Translations under genes and position numbers: made by a program
Assembly: GCA_038211295.1 (NCBI GenBank)
Contig: JBBQVS010000010.1
Location: 17,393 to 81,392, forward strand
From: JBBQVS01 sp038211295
GTDB lineage: Bacteria > Chloroflexota > Ktedonobacteria > Ktedonobacterales > Ktedonobacteraceae
Direction of reading: 5' to 3'
DNA length: 64,000 bases
In this document: positions 9,338 through 18,324 of the stretch, piece after piece
How positions within the stretch are numbered: the first letter of the stretch is position 1
Layout: the number at the start of each line of letters is the position of its first letter
The notes under the pieces: generated by a model
Database searches by the model: none
Told to the model about the DNA's origin: nothing
The model's input: only the letters and a program-made list of their open reading frames with translations

Positions 9338-10759
9338 TTACAACCGCGATTGTAGACGCACAGGTTTACGCGAACCGAGCGTTGTCAATTCGGGCGTGGC
9401 GAGCGAGCGAATCGCGTCGATAGTTTCCTGCGCGTTCCGCACGAACTCGACGCGCGTCGGTATCTGCGCTTTGAACTCTTCGACGGTCATGTCATCAAGG
9501 AAACGCGTCCCCTCGTTATCCAGCATCACGCGTGGCAACAGCACAAGATCGCCTAGATTGTCGTTTTCGAGTAGAGCGTCCAGCACGTCCTGTCCACAGA
9601 GCAGGCCCGCAACCGTGACTAGTTCGCCAAAGAATTTATTGACGATTGGCAACACCTGTACCTCTGCCTGCTCAATTCTCTGAATGTCTTGCGCCAACTC
9701 CGCGATTACGGGATGTGCCATTGTGCTGGTGACAAGTGTCACACGGCGTGGCTCCTTCATTGCGAGGGGGAGCCGTCGCTTTGTTCGCGCCCACTGCTCG
9801 ATGAGATAACGCGTCATGCCAACGCCATTCTCGATCTGTGCGTAGGAGCCGTAATGTTTCGCGGGCGGGAATGGACGCTCTGTGATGTAGTACCATTCAT
9901 CGGAGAGGTAGACAAAGGGGTCGCCATCGGGGTTTTCGGCCTCGAAACAACGCTGATGTAGCTCCACCTGTGCCACAACTGCCTCGGCCTCTTCGCGCGT
10001 ATACGAGCGAAGCGGGGGCAAGTCGCCCGTCTTAATCATGTTGTTGTACTTTGTCAGGCCCAGAGGTACGGCGGAAATCGACTCCACAAGTGGGCGTAGT
10101 TCCGTCAACTCGCGAATGCTGCGGTCAAGTTCCACGCCATCGTTAATAGTGGGACATAGCACAAGCTGTGTATGACAGGTGATGCCGATATCGCCAAGCC
10201 GCCGAATGTGGTTCATGATATCGCCCGAACGGGGGCCATCAACCATCTTGCGGCGTAGCTCAGGGTTCGTTGCATGAACCGAGACGTAGAGCGGCGTCAG
10301 CTTCTGCTCGTCGAGTCGCTGCCAGTCCAGTTCTTTTAGGTTCGTGAGCGTGACGAAGTTTCCAAACAGAAACGAGTAGCGATAATCATCATCTTTAATG
10401 TAGAGTGATGAGCGCATACCGTGCGGTTGCCCCTGCTGCGGCGCGAAACGCTCAGGCAAACCCTTGATAAAGCAGAACACGCACTTGTTCGCACACTGGC
10501 GAATGAATGGGGCGGGTTCTTCACCGAACAGCACGCCAAGATTTTCGTCGGCGGTCTTTATGACGCGTACTTCATGTGCGTCCTGCTGACGGTCAAAGCC
10601 AATCACCAACTCTTCATCGGCGACATAGAAACGATAGTCCACGAGATCGCGAACCAGATGCCCATTGATCGTGCGTACAAGATCACCGGACTGAAGTCCG
10701 GCGCGGTCTGCGGGACTTTCGGGTACAACCTCGCGCACCCAACCATACATTTTCGGCAT
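9338..10759 (-). CDS. DUF512 protein with PDZ and radical-SAM-like cysteine motif
   Basis: This 473-residue protein begins with a PDZ-like segment (about 1-60, with ESPADRAGLQSGDLVRTING). A cysteine cluster C89-x3-C93-x2-C96 (CANKCVFCFI) typical of radical-SAM [4Fe-4S] proteins follows, then a TIM-barrel-like core (LYVSVHATNPELRRKM) and the C-terminal DUF512 domain. Homologues are widespread in Firmicutes, cyanobacteria and Chloroflexota and are labelled FeS oxidoreductases. The reaction is unknown. An AAGGA site lies 8 nt before the ATG. It is probably transcribed alone, since the upstream gap holds repeats. Confidence 0.9.
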   Translation of the reverse strand: MPKMYGWVREVVPESPADRAGLQSGDLVRTINGHLVRDLVDYRFYVADEELVIGFDRQQDAHEVRVIKTADENLGVLFGEEPAPFIRQCANKCVFCFIKGLPERFAPQQGQPHGMRSSLYIKDDDYRYSFLFGNFVTLTNLKELDWQRLDEQKLTPLYVSVHATNPELRRKMVDGPRSGDIMNHIRRLGDIGITCHTQLVLCPTINDGVELDRSIRELTELRPLVESISAVPLGLTKYNNMIKTGDLPPLRSYTREEAEAVVAQVELHQRCFEAENPDGDPFVYLSDEWYYITERPFPPAKHYGSYAQIENGVGMTRYLIEQWARTKRRLPLAMKEPRRVTLVTSTMAHPVIAELAQDIQRIEQAEVQVLPIVNKFFGELVTVAGLLCGQDVLDALLENDNLGDLVLLPRVMLDNEGTRFLDDMTVEEFKAQIPTRVEFVRNAQETIDAIRSLATPELTTLGSRKPVRLQSRL

Positions 10760-10895
10760 TCGATTTATCCTTAGTTACGCGGGGCAAGATCATGTGTCCC
10801 TGTAAACGTCTATGCACAAATAGGCATAATGCAAGTAGAATATATTCGTGTAATTATACTCGCTATCCCGCGAAGCGTCAAATGTATCGTGAAGT

Positions 10896-10998
10896 GGGGG
10901 CATGGCGCGGGCAGGTTCGAGCATGGCGCGGGCAGGTTCGAGCATGGCGCGGGCAAGCCATGCCACTACTATACGATGGGGTATCGCCGCTGCGTGTA
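10896..10998. repeat. Palindromic repeat family A, copy 3, inverted, with 21-bp tandem expansion
   Basis: The conserved flank is here on the opposite strand (ACTATACGATGGGGTATCGC at 10969-10988). The GC-rich hairpin half has expanded into a 21-bp unit starting GCATGGCGCGGGCAGG, present at 10900, 10921 and, partly, 10942. The gap 10760-11089 otherwise holds only a hairpin near 11005-11043. Confidence 0.8.
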
Positions 10999-11004
10999 TA
11001 GTAA

Positions 11005-11043
11005 TAACGGGTATAACCTCTTTCATGCAAGTTATACCTGTTA
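11005..11043 (-). terminator. Hairpin after the FemX/GNAT gene set
   Basis: AACGGGTATAAC (11006-11017) pairs with GTTATACCTGTT (11031-11042), with one G-T wobble and a 13-nt loop. It lies about 50 bp beyond the stop of the minus-strand gene at 11090. The T-rich tail is stronger on the plus side, so direction is uncertain. Confidence 0.5.
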
Positions 11044-11089
11044 TATTTTCTCTTTAGTTCTTACTCTATTGCCCTCATCCTCCTGTACT

Positions 11090-12154
11090 TTAGGAATGCG
11101 CTTCAGCCGCTTTTCGGTGCCTACGTTCGTCGCGCCAGCGTTTTACGTCCAGCAGTGCGCGGTATGCCTCGTATATAACAGGTTGGTAGACGAGATCGTG
11201 CGTTTCCAGTGAGCGCATCGGGAAGCCGCCGAAGCCGCGCTTGAACTGGTAGACCCCCCACAGTTCTTGCCCCTCTTCGAGAATATCGGGGATGCCACGA
11301 AAATTGTAGTACCAGCAGTCGTGCGACTTCGCCCATTGCATTCCCGTCCATTGGAGCAGATGGTTGGGCATTCGTTCGCGTTGCTCGTTGGATGACGCCC
11401 CGAACATATACCAACTCCAGTGGCCTAACCGCAGCACGATTGTACCCGCGATGGCCTGCCCCTCGTATTCCGCGAGAAAGAGCGCGGCACGGTCTCCTTC
11501 TCCAAAGAGCCGCATGATATCCTCGTAATGCGATTTATCGTGAATGAAAAACTGGTCACGCTCACTCGTCGTCTCGTAAATGCGATAGAACGTGTCGAGG
11601 TCGGCCTGTCCCACGCCGCGTCGTACCACGATTCCCTTGCGGCCCGCGAGCCGAATATTGTACCGCCACTTCTCCTTCATACCACTGAGAAGCGTTTTCT
11701 CGTCTGGACGTAGGTCAAGCACCCACTCGTGGCGGATATGTGTTGCAAAGGGATTGACGCGAAAGCCGCGGCGTTGTAGCGCGGCAGACCAGTGCGTGTT
11801 ATCCGCGAAGACGCTCGGCTCGACCTTGAGCATGAACGCGCTATACTTGCGTGCCTCAGCCTTGACAAAGTTAAGTAATACGGTCAGCGCGGGCGAGTCT
11901 GGTTCGTCAAGCACAGGGCCGCGTGGCGCATAAAAATAGGTCTGCTTGAGAACAGGCGCACGCGACACAAGTATCAGCATTGCCGCGCACAGTTTGCCCG
12001 TTGGCTCATCGATTACGCCAACGTGCAGTGCCTCAGTTGCGCCAAGGTGCGGCGCGAGTTCACCCCACTCGTAGGATTGCGTCACGTTGCAGCACTCCGA
12101 GTCCGCGATGAAATCGTCCCACTGCTGACGGTCTGTAATGATTTTTGCCTGCAT
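11090..12154 (-). CDS. FemX/FemAB-type peptidoglycan bridge aminoacyltransferase, paralogue 1
   Basis: Fem-type transferases add amino acids from aminoacyl-tRNA to the lysine or diamino acid side chain of lipid II. The 354-residue protein has the family layout of two GNAT-like halves: SYEWGELAPHLG near residue 27, YFYAPRGPVLDEPDSPAL near 72, KWRYNIRLAGRKGIVVRRG near 160, and the closing WGVYQFKRGFGGFPMRSLETHDLVYQP. A basic C-terminal helix follows. The upstream neighbour is a clear paralogue 14 bp away and the two are likely co-transcribed. The amino acid transferred cannot be told from sequence. The long coiled-coil arm of staphylococcal FemA/B is absent, as in FemX-like forms. Confidence 0.9.
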   Translation of the reverse strand: MQAKIITDRQQWDDFIADSECCNVTQSYEWGELAPHLGATEALHVGVIDEPTGKLCAAMLILVSRAPVLKQTYFYAPRGPVLDEPDSPALTVLLNFVKAEARKYSAFMLKVEPSVFADNTHWSAALQRRGFRVNPFATHIRHEWVLDLRPDEKTLLSGMKEKWRYNIRLAGRKGIVVRRGVGQADLDTFYRIYETTSERDQFFIHDKSHYEDIMRLFGEGDRAALFLAEYEGQAIAGTIVLRLGHWSWYMFGASSNEQRERMPNHLLQWTGMQWAKSHDCWYYNFRGIPDILEEGQELWGVYQFKRGFGGFPMRSLETHDLVYQPVIYEAYRALLDVKRWRDERRHRKAAEAHS

Positions 12155-12168
12155 TAGCTTTATACCCT

Positions 12169-13284
12169 CTACGCTTTCCCGCGTGCGGCGCGTTCCATCT
12201 CAACCTTTTTGCGCTCAGCATGACGCTGACTCCGACGTACTTCGACAAGTTTACGCCAGCCACGATAGATTACGGAACGGTACACGTAATCTTGCGTCGG
12301 CATATTGAGCCGCGAAAAGCCGCCATAGCCCTTCTTGTATTCGTACACGCCCCACATCTCTTCGCCCGGCTCCAGTATTTCTGGAATGGTGCGGAAATCA
12401 AAATAGCTGCATCCACGCGACTTTGCCCACGCGAAACAACGGTATTGCAGTAAATAGGTAGGTTTCAGGTTGCGCTTCTCGTTCGACGACGCGCCAAACA
12501 TGTCCCAGCACCAATCGCCAAAGCGAATCAGCATCTTGGCGGCGATTGCCTCGCCCTCGTGTTCCGCAAGGTACAGCACCACATCACCTTTGCGTGCGAA
12601 ATAGTTGTAGATTTCTTGATGATAGTCTTTGCTGTGAATAAAAAAGTCGTCGCGCTCGCTTGTCACTGTGAGCAGATTGTAGTAGGTGTCGAAATCTTTT
12701 GCGCTATTGGCCTCGCGAATAACCACGCCCTTGCGTTCGGCACCGCGCACGTTCTGACGCCACGTCGTTTTGAAGTCGGCAAGCAGAGTATCGAGGTCGG
12801 GACGAATGTCCAGCACCCAGCTACGCCGCCCGTGTACAGCTATCGGGTTCGTCTGAAAGCCGAGCCGATGGTACGCCGCCAGCCACAGGTCTTCGTCGGG
12901 ATCGTCGTCGGCGATGTTCGGCTCAACGCGCAACACTACCGCATGTTCTTGCTTCGCCAGTGTGTGCGCGTGCGCGATCAACGTGGCGAGCGCAGGCGAG
13001 TCGGGCCGCTCGACGCTAGGGCCGCGCACACTGTACAGCCAGTTGAGTTGTACTCCTGGTACACGCACCGGAAGCGGCACCGGCGCGACGGTGAGCAGCA
13101 TCGCGCCGATCAGCTGCCCCTCTTGCAACGCGCCCAGCCGATAGATACGCCCGCCCAGGTATTTGTTGAGTTCGCCCCACTCATAAGATTGCAGCAGATG
13201 GCCGCGCGGTTGACTTGTGAGAAAGCCATTCCACTGTTCCGCGTCGGTAATCTCCTGTACGGTAATCGCGGTTGTTATGGTCAT
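12169..13284 (-). CDS. FemX/FemAB-type peptidoglycan bridge aminoacyltransferase, paralogue 2
   Basis: This 371-residue paralogue of the downstream gene shares the same landmarks: QSYEWGELNKYLGG, YSVRGPSVERPDSPALATL, TWRQNVRGAERKGVVIREAN, TSERDDFFIHSKDYHQEIY, FGASSNEKRNLKPTYLLQ and WGVYEYKKGYGGFSRLNMPT. It ends in a lysine/arginine-rich tail. It lies in the middle of the three-gene set with 5-bp and 14-bp gaps. Two adjacent copies suggest sequential addition of two bridge residues, as with FemA and FemB, but that is inference. Confidence 0.9.
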   Translation of the reverse strand: MTITTAITVQEITDAEQWNGFLTSQPRGHLLQSYEWGELNKYLGGRIYRLGALQEGQLIGAMLLTVAPVPLPVRVPGVQLNWLYSVRGPSVERPDSPALATLIAHAHTLAKQEHAVVLRVEPNIADDDPDEDLWLAAYHRLGFQTNPIAVHGRRSWVLDIRPDLDTLLADFKTTWRQNVRGAERKGVVIREANSAKDFDTYYNLLTVTSERDDFFIHSKDYHQEIYNYFARKGDVVLYLAEHEGEAIAAKMLIRFGDWCWDMFGASSNEKRNLKPTYLLQYRCFAWAKSRGCSYFDFRTIPEILEPGEEMWGVYEYKKGYGGFSRLNMPTQDYVYRSVIYRGWRKLVEVRRSQRHAERKKVEMERAARGKA

Positions 13285-13289
13285 ATGGC

Positions 13290-13850
13290 CTACAACTTCT
13301 CCATGTATTCACGCCGCAACATACTGTAGACACGCACATTGTGGAACTTGCCGAAGCGGGGAATCATCTCGCGCAATGTGCCTTCATAGGTGAAGCCAGC
13401 TTTTTCGTCGGCTCGTTGTCCACCAATATTTTCTTCCATATCTTGCGTCTGAATGCGGTTCAGGTTCAATTCCATAAAACCATAGTGAATCATCAATTTA
13501 GTGCATTCAGTGCCAAAGCCCTTGCCCCAGTACGCCTGATCGATGATGTTGTAGAACTCGGCACTCTGGTTAAGCACGTTGATATCTTTCAAGCCAACCA
13601 GCCCGATAAGCGTGTTGTCGCTCTTGAGGACAACCCCGAAAATAATATGTCCAAAGGTTTTGTACAGGTTGTCCAGTCGTTCCTTACCACGCATATCACT
13701 TGTGGGATATACAGAAAAATAGCGGCGCACCTCTGCATCGTTGAGCCATGTCGAGTATGCGTGGTTGTCCTGAGTTGGCTCCAACGGACGCAAGTAGAGG
13801 CGTTCACCAACAATAAAAGGGTTTTGCAGCGATGATGTATCTTCAGCCAT
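13290..13850 (-). CDS. GNAT acetyltransferase, RimJ/RimL-like
   Basis: The 186-residue protein matches the RimJ/RimL branch of GNAT acetyltransferases: LYLRPLEPTQDNHAYSTWLND near the start, FGVVLKSDNTLIGLVGLKDIN in the middle, YWGKGFGTECTKLMIHYGF for the acetyl-CoA loop, and GFTYEGTLREM near the end. The acceptor may be a protein N-terminus or a small molecule. An AAAGGAGG site lies upstream. It heads the operon with the two FemX-like genes, so a role in modifying wall precursors is possible but unproven. Confidence 0.88.
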   Translation of the reverse strand: MAEDTSSLQNPFIVGERLYLRPLEPTQDNHAYSTWLNDAEVRRYFSVYPTSDMRGKERLDNLYKTFGHIIFGVVLKSDNTLIGLVGLKDINVLNQSAEFYNIIDQAYWGKGFGTECTKLMIHYGFMELNLNRIQTQDMEENIGGQRADEKAGFTYEGTLREMIPRFGKFHNVRVYSMLRREYMEKL

Positions 13851-14032
13851 AAGGGAAATGTTCCTCCTTTGTATCCGTAGGCGAGTATAGCATATCGAAG
13901 CACAGGAGGCAATTTACAGGGACTCTAAGGTTGACGCGCCTCCATATCAGTGCTAAGATATATCCTAGTGAATAAGTCGGAATAATAACGCGATGCAAGT
14001 TTTCGCGAAATGCTGAGAAGGGAGCGACCACG

Positions 14033-14566
14033 ATGTTACGAGTTTCTACAAAAGGCGAGTACGGAGTGCGAATCATGGTTGATCTGGCGCGTAACTATGG
14101 TGGTCGTCCCCGTTCGCTCACCGATATCTCACAGGTGGAACTCCTGCCGCTTGCGTATTTAGAGCAGTTAGTGAAGTTATTGCGCGAAGCCGAGCCGCCA
14201 CTTGTTGTCAGTACACGTGGAGCGCATGGCGGTTACAAGCTGAGTCGTTCCCCCACTCAGATCACCATGGGCGAGATTGTACGCGTCCTTGAAGGCCCAA
14301 TCGCGCCAATGATTTGTGCCACTGAGGGGGAGATGTCGCAGGTCTGCAATTTTCTCGACTCATGTAAAACGAAGGTGTTGTGGGCGAAAGTACGTGACGC
14401 TGTAGCTCAGACGCTTGACAACATGACGCTGGCAGACTTGATGGCAGACACGTCCGAGCAGCAAGACCCGTCTCGCTTCATCGCGCTCACTGATATTCAT
14501 GTCAACTCAACCGCAAAAGGGTTTTTCATAGCAGACGAACCAGAAGTTCGTGCTGTCTCTAATTGA
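14033..14566 (+). CDS. Rrf2-family transcriptional regulator of the SUF operon
   Basis: The 177-residue protein begins MLRVSTKGEYGVRIMVDLA, the typical Rrf2 winged-helix start. It continues with PLAYLEQLVKLLREAEPPLV and RGAHGGYKLSRSPTQITMGEIVRVLEGP. Three cysteines follow (C-x9-C-x5-C in ICATEGEMSQVCNFLDSC), at the site where IscR-type members hold a [2Fe-2S] cluster, though the first spacing is longer than IscR's. The C-terminus extends beyond the usual 130-150 residues. Its place in front of sufC suggests it senses iron-sulfur status and represses the SUF genes. GGGAGCG precedes the ATG. Confidence 0.93.
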   Translation: MLRVSTKGEYGVRIMVDLARNYGGRPRSLTDISQVELLPLAYLEQLVKLLREAEPPLVVSTRGAHGGYKLSRSPTQITMGEIVRVLEGPIAPMICATEGEMSQVCNFLDSCKTKVLWAKVRDAVAQTLDNMTLADLMADTSEQQDPSRFIALTDIHVNSTAKGFFIADEPEVRAVSN

Positions 14567-14626
14567 TTTTTCAAGGAAAAAGTAACTCACATTGTGTATG
14601 TGAGTATAAGAGAAAGTGTTTTTGGA

Positions 14627-15460
14627 ATGGGATCAGAACTCGAAATTAAAAATCTTCACGCCAATATCGAAGGCAAGCCAATTTTGCGCGGCGTCAATCT
14701 GACCATCAAGCAGGGCGAAGTTCACGCGCTCATGGGGCCAAACGGTTCAGGCAAAAGCACGTTGGCAAACGTTATCATGGGTAACCCCAAGTACGAAGTG
14801 ACCGAGGGTGAGGTCTGGTTCAAGGGCGAAAACATTCTTGAATATTCTCCTGACCGCCGCGCTCGAATGCGCCTTTTCCTGGCCTTTCAGTACCCTATGT
14901 CTATCCCCGGCGTCAGTGTCGCGAACTTCTTGCGCCGCTCCTTAGAGGCCGTGCGCGAAGGCAACAAGCCAGTCGCGGAGGGTGAAAACCCAACGGGCAA
15001 GGCCGTCAAGCGTAAGAGCGTTCCCCCCGGCGAGTTCCGCAAATTGTTACAGGCCAAGATGAAGTTGCTCAAGGTTGACAATAGTTTTATCAACCGCTCC
15101 ATCAACGACGGCTTCTCCGGTGGCGAAAAGAAGCGTGCCGAAATTCTGCAGATGGCCTTGCTTGAGCCAGAGATCGCTTTGATGGACGAGACCGACTCTG
15201 GTCTGGACATCGATGCCCTCAAGATTGTGTCCGAGAGCGTCAACGCTCTAACCGGGCCAAACCTCGGCGTGCTGCTCATCACGCACTATCAGCGCATGTT
15301 GAACTATATCACGCCCGACTTCGTACACGTCATGTTCAACGGACGTATCATCAAGTCCGGCGGCAAAGAACTTGCCCTTGAGCTTGAGGAAAAGGGCTAC
15401 GAATGGCTTCGTCCTGCTGACGAGGACACCAGCGCAAAAGAGGTAAAAGCCGATGCTTAA
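14627..15460 (+). CDS. sufC: Fe-S assembly ATPase SufC
   Basis: SufC is the ABC-type ATPase of the SUF scaffold and binds SufB/SufD. The protein has Walker [12 protein letters not shown], a Q-loop ([13 protein letters not shown]), signature [12 protein letters not shown] and Walker [16 protein letters not shown]; the D-E-T-D-S-G-L-D pattern is specific to SufC. Counting from the ATG at 14627 it has 277 residues; an in-frame GTG at 14594 could add 11. An insertion around [22 protein letters not shown], before FRKLLQAKM, is a little longer than in most members. Its stop overlaps the start of the next gene by 8 bp, which indicates coupled translation. Confidence 0.96.
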   Translation: MGSELEIKNLHANIEGKPILRGVNLTIKQGEVHALMGPNGSGKSTLANVIMGNPKYEVTEGEVWFKGENILEYSPDRRARMRLFLAFQYPMSIPGVSVANFLRRSLEAVREGNKPVAEGENPTGKAVKRKSVPPGEFRKLLQAKMKLLKVDNSFINRSINDGFSGGEKKRAEILQMALLEPEIALMDETDSGLDIDALKIVSESVNALTGPNLGVLLITHYQRMLNYITPDFVHVMFNGRIIKSGGKELALELEEKGYEWLRPADEDTSAKEVKADA

Positions 15461-16907
15461 TACACTCGCGCCTGGCTTCTCCCGTGCGGCAGTTGAAGAA
15501 CTGTCACGCGGGAAGAACGAGCCAGCATGGATGCTTCAGAAACGCCTGGACGCCTGGGACATCTACGAAAAAATGCCCGTTCCACTGGGACGGCGCGGCG
15601 ACCTGGGGACGTTACGCGCGTTCTCGAACTTTGCGTTTCAGCAACTCGCCTCACACGTTCCCGCGCAAGCGGGCGACGTGCTGCCAACCTCATTCGAGCA
15701 GGCACGGCAGGAGGGACTGGTTGACGCGCGTTCTGGCACGATCATTCAGCACAACTCTTCGGTCATTCGCGTCGAACTCAACGAAGACCTGAAACAGCAA
15801 GGCGTGATTCTCACCGATCTGGAAACAGCCGTGCGCGACCATGCCGAGCTGGTGCAGCAACACTTCATGACCACTTGCATTCCTGTTGACAGCAATAAAT
15901 ATACTGCGCTGCACGCTGCATTCTGGAGTGGTGGCGTCTTCCTCTATGTCCCCAAAGGCGTAGAGATTACCGACCCCGTTCTATCGCAGGTCTGGCTCGA
16001 CGCAGCCAATGCAGGTTTTTTCTCACACACGCTGATTATCGCGGATGAGATGAGCAGTGTACGCTTTGTCACGGAGTACAGTTCCGGCGTCGAGGGCGAG
16101 GAACCAACTCTGCTCGATGATGTCGTCGAGGTGTACGCCAAAAACGCAGCCAGCGTCGAGTTCAGCAATCTGCAAGAACTTGGGCGCAACATCTGGAACA
16201 TCACCAACAAAAACGCAGTCTTCGCCAAAGATGCCAGCGTCACCTTTGTACTTGCGGAACTTGGGAGCAAGGTCAACATCACCAACATTGGCGCGACCCT
16301 CAAGGGTAACGGGAGCGCGGGCGAACTCGTCGGCGTCTTCTTCACCGACGAAGACCAGCGTTTCGCTATCAATTCGCTATCGAACCATGATGCCCTCTCG
16401 ACCAACGCGGAGACGCTAGTCAAGGGTGTACTCACCGATGCATCACGTGTTGAGTTCGATGGCATGATTCGCATTCAACCCAAAGCACAACAGACGGCTT
16501 CCTTCCTGTCCGCCCATGCTCTTTTGCTGAGCAAAAAGTCGCGTGCGGAACTCATTCCTGGCCTGGAAATCGCCGCGAACGAAGTAAGCGCGAGTCACGG
16601 CGCGACCAGTGGGCAGATCGACGAAGAGCAACTCTTCTACCTCATGGTGCGTGGTATCGCGCGACCAGAGGCGGAGCGCATCATCGTACAGGGCTTCTTT
16701 GAGCCAGTTCTACAACGTATCCCGTTGGAAAATCTCCGCGCCCGCCTCCGCCGTGGCATCGTCCGCCGCATGAGTGGCGAGTACGAGAGCGAGGCCGACA
16801 CCTGGGTAGATGCACAGGAGCGTTGGGAGATCGAGGACGTTGACGAACACGCCATCAGCCTCGACAAAAAGTCCAGCGACGAAGAGATTCAACTTAGCGA
16901 ATACTAG
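15453..16907 (+). CDS. sufD: SufB/SufD-family scaffold protein, SufD-like
   Basis: SufB and SufD form a scaffold with SufC on which [Fe-S] clusters are built. This 484-residue protein opens SufD-like ([20 protein letters not shown]), has the shared beta-helix core ([34 protein letters not shown]) and ends with [19 protein letters not shown] and [20 protein letters not shown]. The ASHGAT segment keeps the histidine typical of SufD. The cysteine that usually precedes it is alanine here. The only cysteine in the whole protein is in FMTTCIPVD near residue 142, so the SufB assembly cysteine is missing. No separate sufB lies in this operon. It overlaps sufC by 8 bp. Confidence 0.9.
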   Translation: MLNTLAPGFSRAAVEELSRGKNEPAWMLQKRLDAWDIYEKMPVPLGRRGDLGTLRAFSNFAFQQLASHVPAQAGDVLPTSFEQARQEGLVDARSGTIIQHNSSVIRVELNEDLKQQGVILTDLETAVRDHAELVQQHFMTTCIPVDSNKYTALHAAFWSGGVFLYVPKGVEITDPVLSQVWLDAANAGFFSHTLIIADEMSSVRFVTEYSSGVEGEEPTLLDDVVEVYAKNAASVEFSNLQELGRNIWNITNKNAVFAKDASVTFVLAELGSKVNITNIGATLKGNGSAGELVGVFFTDEDQRFAINSLSNHDALSTNAETLVKGVLTDASRVEFDGMIRIQPKAQQTASFLSAHALLLSKKSRAELIPGLEIAANEVSASHGATSGQIDEEQLFYLMVRGIARPEAERIIVQGFFEPVLQRIPLENLRARLRRGIVRRMSGEYESEADTWVDAQERWEIEDVDEHAISLDKKSSDEEIQLSEY

Positions 16908-16993
16908 GATAGTTGTAGGGGAGACCCTTGCGGTCTCCCCTACTTAGCGAATACTAGGATAGTTGTAGGGGAGACCCTTGCGGTCTCCCCTAC
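16892..16993. repeat. Two tandem 50-bp units carrying family B palindromes
   Basis: The last codons of sufD plus the following hairpin are duplicated: the unit beginning ACTTAGCGAATACTAGG occurs at 16892 and 16942. Each unit holds the palindrome GTAGGGGAGACC-CTTGC-GGTCTCCCCTAC. In the second copy the stem extends to 16 bp (AGTTGTAGGGGAGACC and its complement). It sits between sufD and sufS and may act as an attenuator or mRNA stabiliser. Confidence 0.9.
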
Positions 16994-17032
16994 AACTAAT
17001 AGCATAATCAGCAGAAAGATACAGGAAAGCGC

Positions 17033-18298
17033 ATGGTAACATCACAGCAGAGTACAACAACACAACAGGCCGTTCGCACATTCGCGGATATTCGTAGCGA
17101 CTTTCCTATCTTATCGCGACAGGTTCACGGTAAATCGCTCGTCTATCTTGATAGTACCGCAAGCTCACAGAAGCCGAATGCAGTTATAGACGCGATGAGC
17201 CACTATTATCAACACTTCAATGCGAATGTGCATCGCGGCGTCTATGAGATCAGCGAAGACGCGACGGCGGCGATGGAAAAAGCGCGTGTCAAGGTCGCAC
17301 GTTTTCTCAACGCACGCTATAGCAGGCAGATTATTTTCACGCGCAACACCACCGAAAGTATCAACCTTGTCGCGTACAGTTGGGGGGGTGCCAACATTCA
17401 CGCGGGCGACCTTATCATCCTGACTGAGATGGAGCATCACAGCAACCTTGTCCCCTGGCAACTGCTCGCGCAGCGCACGGGTGCGCGGCTTGAGTTCATT
17501 CCTGTTGATGACAACGGTCTTTTACGACTCGATATTTACGAGCACCTTCTGAAGCAAAAGCCAAAACTTGTGGCCTTCACCCAGATGTCCAACGTGCTTG
17601 GCACCATCACGCCGGCGCAGCAGATGATCGCGCAGGCACACGCGGTTGACGCGATTGTGTTGCTCGACGCGGCGCAAAGCGTGCCGCATCTTCCCGTCGA
17701 TGTGCAAGCACTCGATGTTGATTTTCTCTGCTTTAGCGCACACAAGATGCTAGGCCCTACCGGTATCGGCGTGCTGTATGGCAAACGCGACCTGCTTGAA
17801 GCCATGCCGCCGTTCATGAGTGGGGGCGACATGATACGCACGGTTGACTTGCGTGAGTCTACCTGGAACGAGCTACCCTGGAAATTCGAAGCTGGCACAC
17901 CTGCTATCGCGGAAGCCATCGGGCTGGGCGCAGCCGTTGACTACCTGACGGCTATTGGTATGGAAAATGTCCTGCAACATGAGCGCGAGTTGACCGCATA
18001 CGCGCTGGAACAACTCCAAACGGTTCCTGAGTTGAAGCTATATGGGCCAGACGCCAGTCAGCGCGGCGGCGTCGCGGCCTTCACACTTGGCGACGTGCAT
18101 CCGCATGATCTTGCTTCGATACTCGATCAAGAGGTTGGCGTCGCGATTCGCGCGGGCAACCATTGCGCCCAACCACTGCACAAACGCTACGGGTTAGCCG
18201 CGACTGCTCGCGCCAGCTTCTATATCTACACCAATCGGGCGGATATCGATATGCTTGTGCAGGGCTTGCATAAAGCCAAGCAAATTTTCAGCTTTTAG
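17033..18298 (+). CDS. sufS: Cysteine desulfurase SufS
   Basis: SufS releases sulfur from cysteine as a persulfide for cluster assembly. The 421-residue PLP enzyme has VYLDSTASSQKPNAVIDAM near the start, EMEHHSNLVPWQ with the histidine that stacks on PLP, LLDAAQSVPHLPVDV, the PLP lysine K238 in FSAHKMLGPTGIG, and the catalytic cysteine C378 in RAGNHCAQPLH. Short C-terminal spacing marks the group II (SufS) type. AGGAAAG lies upstream of the ATG. The next gene, sufU, begins 26 bp later and should be its sulfur acceptor. Confidence 0.97.
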   Translation: MVTSQQSTTTQQAVRTFADIRSDFPILSRQVHGKSLVYLDSTASSQKPNAVIDAMSHYYQHFNANVHRGVYEISEDATAAMEKARVKVARFLNARYSRQIIFTRNTTESINLVAYSWGGANIHAGDLIILTEMEHHSNLVPWQLLAQRTGARLEFIPVDDNGLLRLDIYEHLLKQKPKLVAFTQMSNVLGTITPAQQMIAQAHAVDAIVLLDAAQSVPHLPVDVQALDVDFLCFSAHKMLGPTGIGVLYGKRDLLEAMPPFMSGGDMIRTVDLRESTWNELPWKFEAGTPAIAEAIGLGAAVDYLTAIGMENVLQHERELTAYALEQLQTVPELKLYGPDASQRGGVAAFTLGDVHPHDLASILDQEVGVAIRAGNHCAQPLHKRYGLAATARASFYIYTNRADIDMLVQGLHKAKQIFSF

Positions 18299-18324
18299 TT
18301 GTCGTCGGGACAGGAGACGCCGCC

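Noticed and set aside
10896..10998. Short tandem units considered as a CRISPR array
   Set aside because: The 21-bp units abut without unique spacers, and no cas genes are present.
12559..13329. Open frame of 256 codons on the plus strand over the second FemX-like gene
   Set aside because: The minus-strand protein matches FemX along its length; the plus frame has low-complexity basic sequence and no homology that I recognise.
14594..14626. In-frame GTG as the start of sufC
   Set aside because: It would add 11 residues not seen in SufC. The ATG at 14627 fits the family start, although its ribosome site is weak.
16892..16993. Duplicate palindromes considered as a riboswitch or insertion-sequence end
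   Set aside because: The sequence is a direct duplication including coding sequence, with no aptamer pattern or transposase.
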